From Bacillus sp. MYb209 (GTDB taxonomy: Bacteria; Bacillota; Bacilli; Bacillales; Bacillaceae_G), in NCBI RefSeq assembly GCF_002975175.1, contig NZ_PCNZ01000015.1:50084-114083 (forward strand): a DNA stretch of 64,000 nucleotides, read 5' to 3'. The first letter of the stretch is position 1. Each line of letters starts with the position of its first letter. The notes beneath the pieces are model-generated. The model made no database searches and had not been told where the DNA came from. It was given only the letters and a program-made list of their open reading frames with translations. Positions 16,992 to 25,985 of the stretch are shown piece after piece. Position numbers and translations under genes: made by a program.

Positions 16992-17661
16992 ATATTTTAA
17001 GTTCGTCAGCCAGTTTCTCTAATTGAATTCGATTTTGTATGTAATAGGTTCTTCCTTCTTTTTTTAAGTAGTTTTGCTGGCAAAGCTGGTTTAATACATA
17101 TAAAAGATGGCGGTAACTGACGTTCAAGTATTCTGAGGCCTCAGTATGTTTTTCCATATAGCAATTATTTTGTTCCGTTAATAGAATAAACGCAGCTAAT
17201 CGATTTTCGAACGGATAACTATAGTTTTTGGCGTAATTTTCCGTTCGGGTAATTGTTTTTTCTCCAATAAATTTGCATAGTTTCTGTAGAAAGGTAGCAT
17301 CTTGCAATAAAAGGTGCTGACAATCTTTAAGAGGAAGCGCTAAGCAAATACAATCTTCAATCACTTCAACTGCTTTTGTAACGGATTCTACGCCAATTAA
17401 TCATAATTCCCCAATGAACGAAGGTGCTTGAATAAAATTAATTAATGAAACCTTCCCGTTTTTATGACTCATATATATTTTTGCTTTCCCGGAAATTAAG
17501 TAATAGAGATAAGAGAGGTCGATTCCCTCATTACATATCATCTCTTTCTTTTGAAAAGAATGCAGTTCTACATATGGTAAGACATTAAAGGAAAAAAGAG
17601 TATGAAATTGGTGAATTTGCATGTGTTGATAAATTTCTTTCTCATTTTTGCTGGTTTTCAT
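16990..17661 (-). pseudogene. yeiL: yeiL-type Crp/Fnr family regulator interrupted by an in-frame TGA
   Basis: Two open segments in the same frame make one 223-codon protein if the TGA at 17401-17403 is read through. The upstream part (86 codons) is a cyclic-nucleotide-binding-like barrel ending SFIGEL. The downstream part continues LIGVESVTKAVEVIEDCICLALP and holds the C-terminal helix-turn-helix (YPFENRLAAFILL, ASEYLNVSYRHLLYVLNQL), close to E. coli YeiL (219 aa). No base is lost, so this is a point nonsense mutation. The ATG has a ribosome site (AGGGGTG). A truncated barrel without the HTH would not bind DNA. Restart at an internal codon could give an isolated C-terminal fragment. Confidence 0.82.
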
Positions 17662-17768
17662 ATTTTCACCCCTGTTTGTAGTATGAGATATCTCCTATTA
17701 TTTTTACAAGGAAGAATGATACGATTTATGTAAATTTGTTTTTGTAGAAAAGAGGGTGTGAGGGGTTT

Positions 17769-18464
17769 ATGAAAAAATATAAAACATTGCTATTTGATGT
17801 GGATGATACGTTACTAGATTTTCAAAAGGCTGAGAAAATTGCTTTACGGATGCTTTTTGAAGAGAAGGAGCTTCTTTTAACTGATGAGATAGAGGATCGT
17901 TATAACAAAATAAATAAAAGTCTTTGGGGTTCTTTTGAAAAAGGTGAAATAACGCGAAATGAAGTTGTAAATACACGATTTTCCATTTTGTTTAAAGAGT
18001 ACGGGGAAGAAGTAGATGGAATATTATTCGAAAATAATTATCGTAGCTACTTAGAAGAAGGAAACCAACTCATGCAGGGTGCGTTTGAATTTATAAATCA
18101 AATTCAAAGTAAGTATGATTTATATATAGTGACAAACGGTATTTTTAAGACGCAAGATAAACGTTTGCGTAATGCAGGATTACATGCATTGTTTAAAGAT
18201 ATTTTTGTTTCTGAAGATACGGGATTCCAAAAGCCGATGAAAGAGTATTTTGATTATGTTTTTGAACGTATTCCTAACTTCGCTTCTGAAGAAGGGCTCA
18301 TTATTGGGGATTCGTTAAGCGCCGATATTAAAGGTGGATATGTAGCAGGAATTGATACTTGTTGGTTTAATCCAGAAAAGAAATCAAATGATAGCGAGAT
18401 GGTGCCAACATATGAAGTGCATAAGTTTGAAGAATTATACGCACTATTAAAGCAGCATGTATAA
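17769..18464 (+). CDS. YjjG-type HAD hydrolase (noncanonical pyrimidine nucleotidase)
   Basis: The 231-aa HAD subfamily IA protein has motif I FDVDDTLLDF (nucleophile Asp10, acid Asp12), motif II VTNGI, Lys in GFQKPMKEYF and motif IV IIGDSLSADIKGG. It is close to E. coli YjjG and B. subtilis YfnB, which dephosphorylate UMP, dUMP, dTMP and mutagenic analogues. A GAGGGGTTT ribosome site precedes ATG. It is monocistronic and ends in a long bidirectional hairpin. Substrate range is inferred from the family. Confidence 0.83.
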   Translation: MKKYKTLLFDVDDTLLDFQKAEKIALRMLFEEKELLLTDEIEDRYNKINKSLWGSFEKGEITRNEVVNTRFSILFKEYGEEVDGILFENNYRSYLEEGNQLMQGAFEFINQIQSKYDLYIVTNGIFKTQDKRLRNAGLHALFKDIFVSEDTGFQKPMKEYFDYVFERIPNFASEEGLIIGDSLSADIKGGYVAGIDTCWFNPEKKSNDSEMVPTYEVHKFEELYALLKQHV

Positions 18465-18509
18465 TACAAATAGGCAGTGGAACTTTTGTCCCCACTGCCT
18501 ATTTGTATT
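18463..18509 (+). terminator. Bidirectional terminator between the nucleotidase and ClC genes
   Basis: AATACAAATAGGCAGTGG and CCACTGCCTATTTGTATT form an 18-bp perfect stem with an 11-base loop. Confidence 0.75.
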
Positions 18510-19737
18510 AATTTTTAGTTTCGTTATGTTTAGGAAGCGGAAATGCATTACCAATTGCCGCCGCCCCGAGCATCGGTAATAATAAATTGAGCGGGAAAAA
18601 CATGAGTAATAGTAATGTTATAGCTATTGGTTTTCTTAATGCATAGCTTGAAATAGCTGTCGTGACGATGGCTACAGAAGCTATTGGATCTATAGGGATA
18701 ATAGAAGCTATAGCATATCCGATACTTGATCCAGCAAATATAATTGGGAAAATATGTCCGCCGCGCCAACCCGTATTTAAACAAACGGCAGTAATACATA
18801 ATTTTAAAACCCCTGAAAGAAGTAGTACCCAGAAAGATAAATGGCTCCATTCAACGACTAAATCTTTTAATTGATGTTCCCCTGAAAATAACGTATACGG
18901 GAGAAAAGTTCCTGTAACTCCTAATAAAATACCGCCTATAATTCCAAGTGATACCTTGTATTCCCTGAAGGGGTGGATTAATTTCTCTAATGTGAATTCT
19001 AATTTGAAATAAAAGAAACCAACTATAGCACCAATGCTAGCAAGTGGTAGAAAGGCGATCCATTCATTAAGAGAAAGGGAACCTTCCCCGAAATCAACAA
19101 TAAAGGATCCACGATTATCGAGTTTACTAAGCAATAAATAAACGGAAAAACCAGCAAAAGTGGTAGCTAAATATACAATTGCTTTTTTTCCTTTAGAAAA
19201 TTCGTTAATTTGTTCACCCTCATTTTCATTCGGAGCTAAGAAACCGAATAATGGTGCATTAAAAATTACACTTAAAGTAGCACCAATTCCAACTTCTGTT
19301 AGTTCATTCATCCCTTTTAAAGCAAATTTAAAGCGATCTCCTACCCATGTACAAAGTCCACCGATAATTCCAACAAGTGCTGCTTCTGGGCCTAAACTAG
19401 CTCCAAATATTAAAACGATAATCGCAGTTAAAGTAGCTTTATGTACAAAACTGTATTCAATTCTACCTGTTTTTTTATATTCAGCCATCACTTCCGGCAT
19501 AAGGCGTGGATATGTACCGAAGTATTTTTGTGTTAAACCAACGAGGATACCACCGATGATTGTTACACAAACGGTGTAATAAGGGGGAGAAGAGAAAATA
19601 GTAGGTAAGTATCCCCAAATAAAGTGAATTCCGATATTTATTGTAACTAAAAATAACCAGACTGTAGCTCCTACTATAGAGCCTAAAAGAATGCCATATA
19701 GGACGAGTATATAGTGCATGTCCTTTTTATTTGTCAT
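18508..19737 (-). CDS. ClC-family chloride channel/antiporter
   Basis: The 409-aa membrane protein has about 10-12 helices and ClC signature regions: GASLGPEAALVGIIGG (the G-x-x-GPE filter segment), and GWRGGHIFPIIFAGSSIGY, equivalent to the GxFxP element. It moves Cl- (or another anion such as F-), possibly in exchange for H+. The usual gating-glutamate motif GREGP is altered to GASLGPE. The E of GPE is retained, and the shifted motif makes the transport mode uncertain. The ATG is preceded by GGAGGT. It is a single gene facing the nucleotidase. Confidence 0.82.
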   Translation of the reverse strand: MTNKKDMHYILVLYGILLGSIVGATVWLFLVTINIGIHFIWGYLPTIFSSPPYYTVCVTIIGGILVGLTQKYFGTYPRLMPEVMAEYKKTGRIEYSFVHKATLTAIIVLIFGASLGPEAALVGIIGGLCTWVGDRFKFALKGMNELTEVGIGATLSVIFNAPLFGFLAPNENEGEQINEFSKGKKAIVYLATTFAGFSVYLLLSKLDNRGSFIVDFGEGSLSLNEWIAFLPLASIGAIVGFFYFKLEFTLEKLIHPFREYKVSLGIIGGILLGVTGTFLPYTLFSGEHQLKDLVVEWSHLSFWVLLLSGVLKLCITAVCLNTGWRGGHIFPIIFAGSSIGYAIASIIPIDPIASVAIVTTAISSYALRKPIAITLLLLMFFPLNLLLPMLGAAAIGNAFPLPKHNETKN

Positions 19738-19981
19738 GTTGTACCTCCGTTATGTAAGTTTTAATGTAGAAAGGATTGAATATGCTAGTGTGAAATGAAT
19801 TGAATATATATAGTATCTTTTTGAGGGGTTGGCTTATTCAATATATTGAGATCTCATGAAAATTTGAAACCAACGCGGTTAAACCACTTATTTAATTCTA
19901 TATATTGATCGGAGTTTTTAAAAGGTCTTTTTCAAATAAATATGGAATATATTTCTTTTGTTGTTTATATTAAATTCCTTA

Positions 19982-20006
19982 CATTTAATTTAGAACATTC
20001 AGAAAA
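19982..20006 (+). promoter_or_regulatory. 25-bp met motif, copy 1 (upstream of the SAM-riboswitch promoter)
   Basis: The core TTTAGAACATTC contains the dyad GAAcaTTC and sits 5 bp upstream of the -35 at 20012. The same 25 bases occur at 22791-22815 on the other strand with two differences. No known regulator motif is recognised. Confidence 0.5.
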
Positions 20007-20011
20007 ACCAT

Positions 20012-20040
20012 TTGACATCAGGAAATTATTGCTATAAAAT
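20012..20040 (+). promoter_or_regulatory. Promoter of the metY-metA transcript
   Basis: The -35 is TTGACA (20012-20017) and the -10 is TAAAAT (20035-20040), with a 17-bp spacer. Transcription would start shortly before the SAM aptamer. Confidence 0.7.
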
Positions 20041-20057
20041 CAACGGTAATTGCATAG

Positions 20058-20160
20058 TCTTATCAAGAAAAGGTGGAGGGACAGGCCCGATGAAACCTTG
20101 GCAACAGCCGAATAACGGAATTGTGCCAAATCCTGCAGGTAATAATCCTGAGAGATAAGA
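20058..20160 (+). ncRNA. SAM-I (S-box) riboswitch aptamer
   Basis: The conserved S-box elements are in order: CTTATCAAGA at P1, GGTGGAGGGACAGGCCCGATGAAACC, TTGGCAACAGCCG, GTGCCAAATCCTGCAGG and the closing CCTGAGAGATAAGA. Binding of S-adenosylmethionine stabilises P1 and lets the downstream terminator form, switching off metY-metA. It lies 18 bp after the promoter -10 region. Confidence 0.95.
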
Positions 20161-20186
20161 AAGAGCCTTTAGAGCGTGTTTTCAAA

Positions 20187-20226
20187 CTGCTCCTTTCTTG
20201 TTTTCAGGAAAGGGGTAGTTTTTTAT
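20187..20226 (+). terminator. SAM-riboswitch expression-platform terminator
   Basis: AACTGCTCCTTTC and GGAAAGGGGTAGTT form a long stem followed by T6. It ends 170 bases before the metY start, with a bcr1-like repeat in between. Confidence 0.85.
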
Positions 20227-20231
20227 TTTGC

Positions 20232-20379
20232 ATAAAGTGAAACTTTAATCAGTGGGGGTTTTGTCCCTCTCCCACTGATTATTAGCCTTCACCAATCGGG
20301 CAGTTATCTCCCGCATAACTTCCTCGCATTCGCTGAATTTTGAGGTGGGAGTCTTACTGCCCGCAAATAGGGGGATAAA
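20232..20379 (+). repeat. bcr1-like repeat, copy C, inside the metY 5' untranslated region
   Basis: It is flanked by ATAAA (20232-20236 and 20375-20379). Hairpin CAGTGGGGG/CTCCCACTG, the CGGGCAG/CTGCCCG outer stem and AGGTGGGAG are all present, with slight shortening. It sits between the riboswitch terminator and the metY ribosome site. Confidence 0.8.
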
Positions 20380-20396
20380 AGAAAGGAGAATGAGAG

Positions 20397-21695
20397 ATGG
20401 GAGAATCATGGGGGAAAGGAACGATTTGTGTGCAAGGTGGCTATACGCCAAAAAATGGTGAGCCGCGTGTTTTGCCACTTTATCAAAGTACAACGTATAA
20501 ATACGATACGTCAGATGATTTAGCAGCACTATTTAATTTAGAGGCAGAAGGATATATATATACGCGTATTGGAAATCCTACTCTAGCTGCATTTGAGCAG
20601 AAGTTATCAGATTTAGAAGGCGGTGTAGGGGCTGTTGCAACAGCTTCTGGGCAGGCAGCTATTATGCTTGCGGTTTTAAATATTTGCAGTAGTGGAGACC
20701 ATTTACTTTGTTCTTCAACTGTTTACGGAGGAACGTTTAATTTATTTGGAGTGAGTTTGCGTAAGCTTGGCATCGATGTTACGTTCTTTAATCCTAATTT
20801 AACGGCAGATGAAATTGCGGCACTTGCTAATGATAAGACAAAACTCGTTTATGCAGAATCGTTAGGAAATCCAGCAATGAACGTTTTGAATTTCAAAGAA
20901 CTTTCAACGGCAGCAAAAGAATTAGAAGTACCTTTTATCGTTGATAATACATTAGCGACGCCTTATTTATGCCAGGCGTTTGAACATGGGGCAAATATCA
21001 TTGTCCATTCTACAACGAAATATATTGATGGCCATGCAAGTTCTCTAGGCGGCATTGTAATAGATGGAGGGAACTTCGACTGGACAAATGGAAAATATCC
21101 TGAGCTTGTCGAACCTGATCCGAGTTATCACGGCGTAAGCTATGTTCAAAATTTTGGAGCAGCAGCGTATATTGTGAAAGCGCGTGTTCAATTATTAAGA
21201 GACTACGGAAACTGTATGAGCCCATTCAATGCATATATTAGCAACATTGGCCTGGAAACATTGCATTTACGAATGGAGCGTCATAGTGAAAATGCTCTCG
21301 AAGTTGCTAAGTGGCTTGCTAATCATGATCGTATTGAATGGGTGAATTATCCGGGGTTAGATAGTAATGAAAATTACTCGTTAGCACAAAAATATTTGAA
21401 AAAAGGTGCTAGTGGAGTTTTAACTTTCGGTATTAAAGGCGGATTAGAAGCAGCAAAAGAATTTATCGCAAATGTAAAACTTGCAACTCTTGTAACGCAT
21501 GTAGCTGATGCAAGAACTTGTGTAATACATCCTGCTAGTACGACGCACAGACAATTAAGCGCAGAAAATCAGCGTTTAGCTGGCGTTACATCTGATTTAA
21601 TCCGTTTATCGGTCGGTATAGAAGATGTTTCTGATATTATTGCAGATTTAGAAGCGGCGCTAGTCGGAGGCAAACAACATGCCGATCATAATTGA
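20397..21695 (+). CDS. metY: O-acetylhomoserine sulfhydrylase (O-acetylhomoserine aminocarboxypropyltransferase)
   Basis: The 432-aa Cys/Met-metabolism PLP enzyme opens [29 protein letters not shown]. It has [23 protein letters not shown] for phosphate binding, [31 protein letters not shown] with the PLP-binding Lys, and FGIKGG near the C-terminus. Length and sequence match MetY rather than the shorter MetB/MetC type. It makes homocysteine from O-acetylhomoserine and sulfide. ATG 397 follows AAAGGAGA. It overlaps metA by 17 bases and lies under SAM-riboswitch control. Confidence 0.92.
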   Translation: MGESWGKGTICVQGGYTPKNGEPRVLPLYQSTTYKYDTSDDLAALFNLEAEGYIYTRIGNPTLAAFEQKLSDLEGGVGAVATASGQAAIMLAVLNICSSGDHLLCSSTVYGGTFNLFGVSLRKLGIDVTFFNPNLTADEIAALANDKTKLVYAESLGNPAMNVLNFKELSTAAKELEVPFIVDNTLATPYLCQAFEHGANIIVHSTTKYIDGHASSLGGIVIDGGNFDWTNGKYPELVEPDPSYHGVSYVQNFGAAAYIVKARVQLLRDYGNCMSPFNAYISNIGLETLHLRMERHSENALEVAKWLANHDRIEWVNYPGLDSNENYSLAQKYLKKGASGVLTFGIKGGLEAAKEFIANVKLATLVTHVADARTCVIHPASTTHRQLSAENQRLAGVTSDLIRLSVGIEDVSDIIADLEAALVGGKQHADHN

Positions 21696-22584
21696 TAAAG
21701 ATTTACCAGCTCGCAAAGTATTGCAGAAGGAAAATATTTTTGTAATGACGAAGGAGCGAGCAGTAACACAAGATATACGTGCTTTGAAAATTGCTATATT
21801 AAATTTAATGCCTACAAAGCAAGAAACAGAGGCGCAATTACTTCGTTTAATTGGAAATACACCGTTGCAATTAGATGTTCATTTACTTCATATGGAATCG
21901 CATCTGTCTCGCAATGTAGCGCAGGACCATTTAACGAGCTTCTATAAAACATTTCGTGATATTGAGAATGAAAAATTTGATGGACTCATTATTACAGGAG
22001 CACCAGTTGAAACTCTTTCTTTTGAAGAGGTAGATTATTGGGAAGAGCTTGGACGTATTATGGAGTATTCAAAAACGAATGTAACATCGACGCTTCATAT
22101 TTGCTGGGGGGCACAAGCAGGTTTGTATTATCACTATGGTGTGCCGAAGTATTCTCTTGCGGAAAAAATGTTTGGTGTATTTGAACATGAGGTTCGCGAG
22201 CAACATGTGAAATTGTTACAAGGGTTTGATGAAGTGTTTTTTGCTCCGCATTCTCGTCATACAGAAGTACGAGAGGGCGACATTGAAAAAGTGAAAGAAT
22301 TAACGTTATTAGCCAATTCTGAAGAAGCGGGTGTTCATCTTGCTATTGGGCAAGAGGGAAGGCAAGTTTTCGCACTCGGACATAGTGAATATAGTTGTGA
22401 TACGTTAAAGCAAGAATACGAGCGGGACTGCCAAAAAGGGTTAAACATTGATGTGCCAAAAAATTATTTTAAACATAATAATCCAGATGAGAAGCCACTT
22501 GTTAGGTGGAGGAGTCATGGGAACTTATTATTCTCTAATTGGCTGAATTATTATGTGTATCAAGAAACCCCTTATATATTGTAA
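21679..22584 (+). CDS. metA: Homoserine O-acetyltransferase (MetA type)
   Basis: This 301-aa enzyme has the glutamine-amidotransferase-like fold: catalytic Cys in [15 protein letters not shown], His in [13 protein letters not shown] and Glu in [10 protein letters not shown]. Residue 111 is Glu ([18 protein letters not shown]), the residue reported to select acetyl-CoA over succinyl-CoA in the B. cereus enzyme. The product O-acetylhomoserine is the MetY substrate, so the pair forms a direct sulfhydrylation route. It starts inside the metY end, with GGAGGC as ribosome site. A bcr1-like repeat begins at the base after its stop codon. Confidence 0.93.
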   Translation: MPIIIDKDLPARKVLQKENIFVMTKERAVTQDIRALKIAILNLMPTKQETEAQLLRLIGNTPLQLDVHLLHMESHLSRNVAQDHLTSFYKTFRDIENEKFDGLIITGAPVETLSFEEVDYWEELGRIMEYSKTNVTSTLHICWGAQAGLYYHYGVPKYSLAEKMFGVFEHEVREQHVKLLQGFDEVFFAPHSRHTEVREGDIEKVKELTLLANSEEAGVHLAIGQEGRQVFALGHSEYSCDTLKQEYERDCQKGLNIDVPKNYFKHNNPDEKPLVRWRSHGNLLFSNWLNYYVYQETPYIL

Positions 22585-22742
22585 ATAAAGTGAAACTTTA
22601 ATCAGTGGGTTTTTTTTTCATCCCCCACTGATTATTAGCCTTCACCAATCGGGCTTTTACGGGCAGTTGATCTCCCATCTAACTTCCTCGCATTCGCCGA
22701 ATTTCGAGGTGGGAGTCTTACTGCCCGTTAATGCGGGATAAA
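22585..22742 (+). repeat. bcr1-like repeat, copy D, abutting the metA stop
   Basis: ATAAA flanks lie at 22585-22589 and 22738-22742. Hairpin CAGTGGG/CCCACTG with a T-rich loop, CGGGCAG/CTGCCCG outer stem and CCCGTtaatGCGGG end are present. Confidence 0.8.
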
Positions 22743-22790
22743 GATTGTGTAACACGTGGTAGCGTTTTTCTTGTAAAGATTAACCTTTAT

Positions 22791-22815
22791 TTTTCCGAAT
22801 GTTCTAAATTAATTG
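22791..22815 (-). promoter_or_regulatory. 25-bp met motif, copy 2 (upstream of hom)
   Basis: On the minus strand it matches 23 of 25 bases of 19982-20006, including TTTAGAACATTC. It overlaps the likely -35 of hom. Confidence 0.5.
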
Positions 22816-22841
22816 TTTTTCTGATTTTTCGTCTATATAAT
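22813..22841 (+). promoter_or_regulatory. Promoter of hom
   Basis: The -10 is TATAAT (22836-22841). A 17-bp spacer separates it from a weak -35 TTGTTT (22813-22818), 36 bp before the ATG. Confidence 0.55.
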
Positions 22842-22877
22842 TCATCTAAACACAATTTTTGAGGGGTGGACAGTATT

Positions 22878-24173
22878 ATGAAAGAAATTCAAGTGGGGTT
22901 ATTAGGTCTTGGGACAGTTGGTAGTGGTGTAGTTCGTATTATTACAGATCATCAAGAACGACTTATACACCAAGTAGGTTGTCCAGTGAAAGTAACGAAA
23001 GTATTGGTGCAAAACATTGAGAAAGAGAGAGAGGTCGACGTGCCTCCTACTCTATTAACACAAAATGTGAATGAAATTTTAGATAATCCTAATATTGATG
23101 TTGTCATCGAAGTAATGGGCGGGATCGATGATGCAAAAGTATATATTTTGCAAGCTTTAAAAGGCGGAAAGCACGTTGTGACTGCAAATAAAGATTTAAT
23201 GGCGTTACACGGAGCGGAACTCTTAGCGGTAGCAAAAGATAACAAGGCTGATTTATTTTACGAAGCAAGTGTAGCTGGAGGGATTCCAATTTTACGAAGC
23301 ATCGTAGAAGGACTTTCTTCAGATCTTATTACGAAAGTAATGGGAATTGTAAATGGAACGACAAATTTTATTTTGACGAAAATGTCAGACGAAGGGAGAG
23401 CATATAACGACGTGTTAAAAGAAGCTCAGCAGCTTGGATTTGCAGAAGCAGATCCAACATCAGACGTAGAAGGTTTAGATGCAGCAAGAAAAATGACGAT
23501 TTTGGCTACTCTCGGTTTCTCTACAAATGTAGAGCTTGGAGATGTGAAGGTAAAAGGAATTACTTCTATTACAGCAGAAGATATTGAATATAGTAAGAGC
23601 TTAGGCTATACAATTAAATTAATTGGTCTTGCAAAGCGAGATGGCGAGAAATTAGAGGTTACAGTTGAGCCGACTTTACTTCCAAATGCACACCCTCTTG
23701 CGGCAGTGCAAAATGAATATAATGCTGTCTATGTGTATGGTGAAGCGGTAGGAGAAACGATGTTTTATGGTCCGGGAGCAGGAAGCTTACCGACAGCGAC
23801 AGCTGTTGTTTCTGACCTAGTTGCTGTAATGCAAAATATTAGGCTAGGTGTAAACGGAAATAGTGCGGTATCCCCGCAGTATAAAAAGGTACTAAAAGAG
23901 CCAGATGAAATTGTTGTGAAAAAGTTTTTAAGGCTTCATGTGAAAGACGAAATTGGTGTATTTGCAAAAATTACATCATTGTTCTCTGAGCGCGGTGTTA
24001 GTTTTGAAAAGATTATTCAAATGCCACTTGAAGAGAAAGGGAAAGCAGAAATCGTAATTGTGACGCATCGTGCTTCTCTTGCGGATTATGAGTACATTCT
24101 ACATACATTGCAATCGTATGAAGAAATAGATTGTGTGAAAGCAAACTATCGAATTGAAGGAGATGCTAAGTAG
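22878..24173 (+). CDS. hom: Homoserine dehydrogenase
   Basis: The 431-aa enzyme has an N-terminal NAD(P) Rossmann motif GLLGLGTVGSGVV and the catalytic region NGTTNFILTKMSDEGRAYNDVLKEAQQLGFAEADPTSDVEGLDAARK (residues ~175-220). A C-terminal ACT domain (~345-430) senses amino acids. It reduces aspartate semialdehyde to homoserine, the common precursor of Met and Thr. I chose ATG 22878 over the GTG at 22866, which lies within the GAGGGG ribosome site. No thrC-thrB follows, and metY-metA are directly upstream, so this copy probably serves methionine synthesis. Confidence 0.9.
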   Translation: MKEIQVGLLGLGTVGSGVVRIITDHQERLIHQVGCPVKVTKVLVQNIEKEREVDVPPTLLTQNVNEILDNPNIDVVIEVMGGIDDAKVYILQALKGGKHVVTANKDLMALHGAELLAVAKDNKADLFYEASVAGGIPILRSIVEGLSSDLITKVMGIVNGTTNFILTKMSDEGRAYNDVLKEAQQLGFAEADPTSDVEGLDAARKMTILATLGFSTNVELGDVKVKGITSITAEDIEYSKSLGYTIKLIGLAKRDGEKLEVTVEPTLLPNAHPLAAVQNEYNAVYVYGEAVGETMFYGPGAGSLPTATAVVSDLVAVMQNIRLGVNGNSAVSPQYKKVLKEPDEIVVKKFLRLHVKDEIGVFAKITSLFSERGVSFEKIIQMPLEEKGKAEIVIVTHRASLADYEYILHTLQSYEEIDCVKANYRIEGDAK

Positions 24174-24190
24174 TATCTCTTCTAATAAAA

Positions 24191-24232
24191 CGAAAAACCC
24201 TATTAAGCGGCTTGCTTAATAGGGTTTTTTCT
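24191..24232 (+). terminator. Bidirectional terminator after hom
   Basis: AAAAACCCTATTAAGC and GCTTAATAGGGTTTTT form a 16-bp stem with a 5-base loop, followed by TC. It overlaps the stop of the converging gene. Confidence 0.85.
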
Positions 24233-24829
24233 ATTTAAAATTTGCGTACCAACTTGAATAAATGCTTGAATAATCCAACCTGTTGTAAAGGATAAGATAA
24301 TTGTTCCAAAATAGATTGGTCCATCTAATAAGAAGCTTAATGTTAAAAATAAAAAAGCTAATGAAATTTCCGTTCTTCTAAATGTCCATTTCTTTTTTTC
24401 AGCAACAGTTAAAACGAAAGCCTCTTGAGGTGCCGCGCAAAGGTTTGTAGAGACGTAAAGACCGATCCCAGCTCCGACGAATAGATTTCCGCAAATAAGT
24501 GTTATATATTTTGGAAGAGAGCGGATAGCGTCCATAATAGTCGTAATAGAACCAACCCAATCAACAAAAAGAGAAATAAGAATCATTGTGACAATTGTGC
24601 CGATTGTAATTTGTTTTTTGTCCCAAAAGAGTACGATCAGGGTAAAAACAAAGTTAATCATGAAAATCCAAAAACCAATACTTATCCCAAAATTTTGATA
24701 TAGTGCAATAAAGAAGGAATCATAAGGGCTAAGTCCAAAGGAAGTAATTGTCGTCATCATATTAATACCGATGGCGAGAATGAGTAGACCGCCAATAAAA
24801 AATATATATTCTAATTTGAATCGAAGCAT
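24203..24829 (-). CDS. YczE/YyaS/YitT-family integral membrane protein
   Basis: The 208-aa protein has five to six helices and the YczE-type features GINMMTTITSFGLSPYDSFF near the N-terminus and GAGIGLYVSTNLCAAPQEAFVLTVAEK in the middle. The function of the family is unknown; B. subtilis YczE affects surfactin production. I chose ATG 24829, preceded by GAAAGGAT, over an upstream TTG. It is divergent from a LacI regulator 97 bp away, which may control it. Confidence 0.8.
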   Translation of the reverse strand: MLRFKLEYIFFIGGLLILAIGINMMTTITSFGLSPYDSFFIALYQNFGISIGFWIFMINFVFTLIVLFWDKKQITIGTIVTMILISLFVDWVGSITTIMDAIRSLPKYITLICGNLFVGAGIGLYVSTNLCAAPQEAFVLTVAEKKKWTFRRTEISLAFLFLTLSFLLDGPIYFGTIILSFTTGWIIQAFIQVGTQILNRKNPIKQAA

Positions 24830-24926
24830 AGTTGTATATCCTTTCAAAATGTATTTGCTAGGAAAGGATATATTGTGGAAAGCTTACCAGGTCAAGAGAG
24901 AATTTCTGCGAATAGGGGAGAATGAG

Positions 24927-25904
24927 ATGACTAATATAAGAAAGATTGCTGAACTTGCTGGGGTATCTGTTTCAACTGTTTCACGTGTACTCAATAATCA
25001 TCCGTACGTGAATGAACAGAAACGAAAAGAAATTTTGACGATTATAGAAGAATTAAATTATACGCAAAATGTGAATGCTATTCATTTAGTGAAAGGAAAA
25101 ACGAATGTAATTGGCGTATTATTGCCGCACGTAAATGATCAATATTATAGTGCTATTATTGGGGGGATATCAAAGGAAACCGCAAAGAACAATTATAATA
25201 TGATGCTTTGCCAGACAAATTATAGTGAAGAAAAAGAGCTTGAAATTTTACATATGTTAAAAATGAAAAAGCTTGATGGAGTAATTATATGTTCACGGAC
25301 AAATAGTAAGGAAAAACTTGAAGAGTATACGAAGTTTGGTCCAATTGTGATGTGTGAGGAAATGGATTCGAATTTCATTTCGAGTGTACATATTGATTAC
25401 TACAAAGTATTTTTGCGCGGGATGAAAAGCTTAATAGATGCTGGTCATACACGTATCGGATATTGCATTGGAAGAAGTAACAGCATTAATAGTCAAAGAA
25501 GGAAACAAGCTTATGAGGATTCACTTCAACAGATTGCTGTAACACCGTTAGATGCCTGGAAGTTTAAAGGATGTTTTACGGTGGAAGATGGGCGCAATGT
25601 AGTCAGGGAATGGGCTCGTATGTCTGTAAAACCGACGGCGTTTCTTGTATCTTGCAATCATATTGCTGCAGGAATGGTAACGGAGGCGAAAAAACAAGGA
25701 ATTCGTATCCCAGAGGATATTACGATTATCGGATGTGATGATCAAGAGGTGGCAGATATATTAGGTATTACGACGATTTCGCATTCTAGTAAAAATGTTG
25801 GTGTAAAGGCATTTGAATTATTATATGAAAAGATTAATGATGAGGAAATAGATGTGAAACATGTAGAGTTATTACCAAATTTGGTAGATAGGGAAACGAC
25901 ATAA
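24927..25904 (+). CDS. LacI-family transcriptional regulator
   Basis: The 325-aa regulator has an N-terminal HTH (NIRKIAELAGVSVSTVSRVLNNHPYVNEQKR) and a hinge, followed by a periplasmic-binding-protein-like sensor domain (TNVIGVLLPHVNDQYYSAIIGGI ... IGCDDQEVADILGITTI). Such proteins repress sugar-related genes until an effector binds. The true start is ATG 24927 after GGGGAGAA; an upstream extension in frame is not needed. It is divergent from the YczE-type gene and followed by unrelated genes, so its target and ligand are unclear. Confidence 0.87.
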   Translation: MTNIRKIAELAGVSVSTVSRVLNNHPYVNEQKRKEILTIIEELNYTQNVNAIHLVKGKTNVIGVLLPHVNDQYYSAIIGGISKETAKNNYNMMLCQTNYSEEKELEILHMLKMKKLDGVIICSRTNSKEKLEEYTKFGPIVMCEEMDSNFISSVHIDYYKVFLRGMKSLIDAGHTRIGYCIGRSNSINSQRRKQAYEDSLQQIAVTPLDAWKFKGCFTVEDGRNVVREWARMSVKPTAFLVSCNHIAAGMVTEAKKQGIRIPEDITIIGCDDQEVADILGITTISHSSKNVGVKAFELLYEKINDEEIDVKHVELLPNLVDRETT

Positions 25905-25985
25905 TAGAGAAGGTGCGAGAATCGCTTTTCGAAAATTCGTTTGGTATAATTATGGACAATCTATAGGAGCTAAAGGGGTTTTGAT

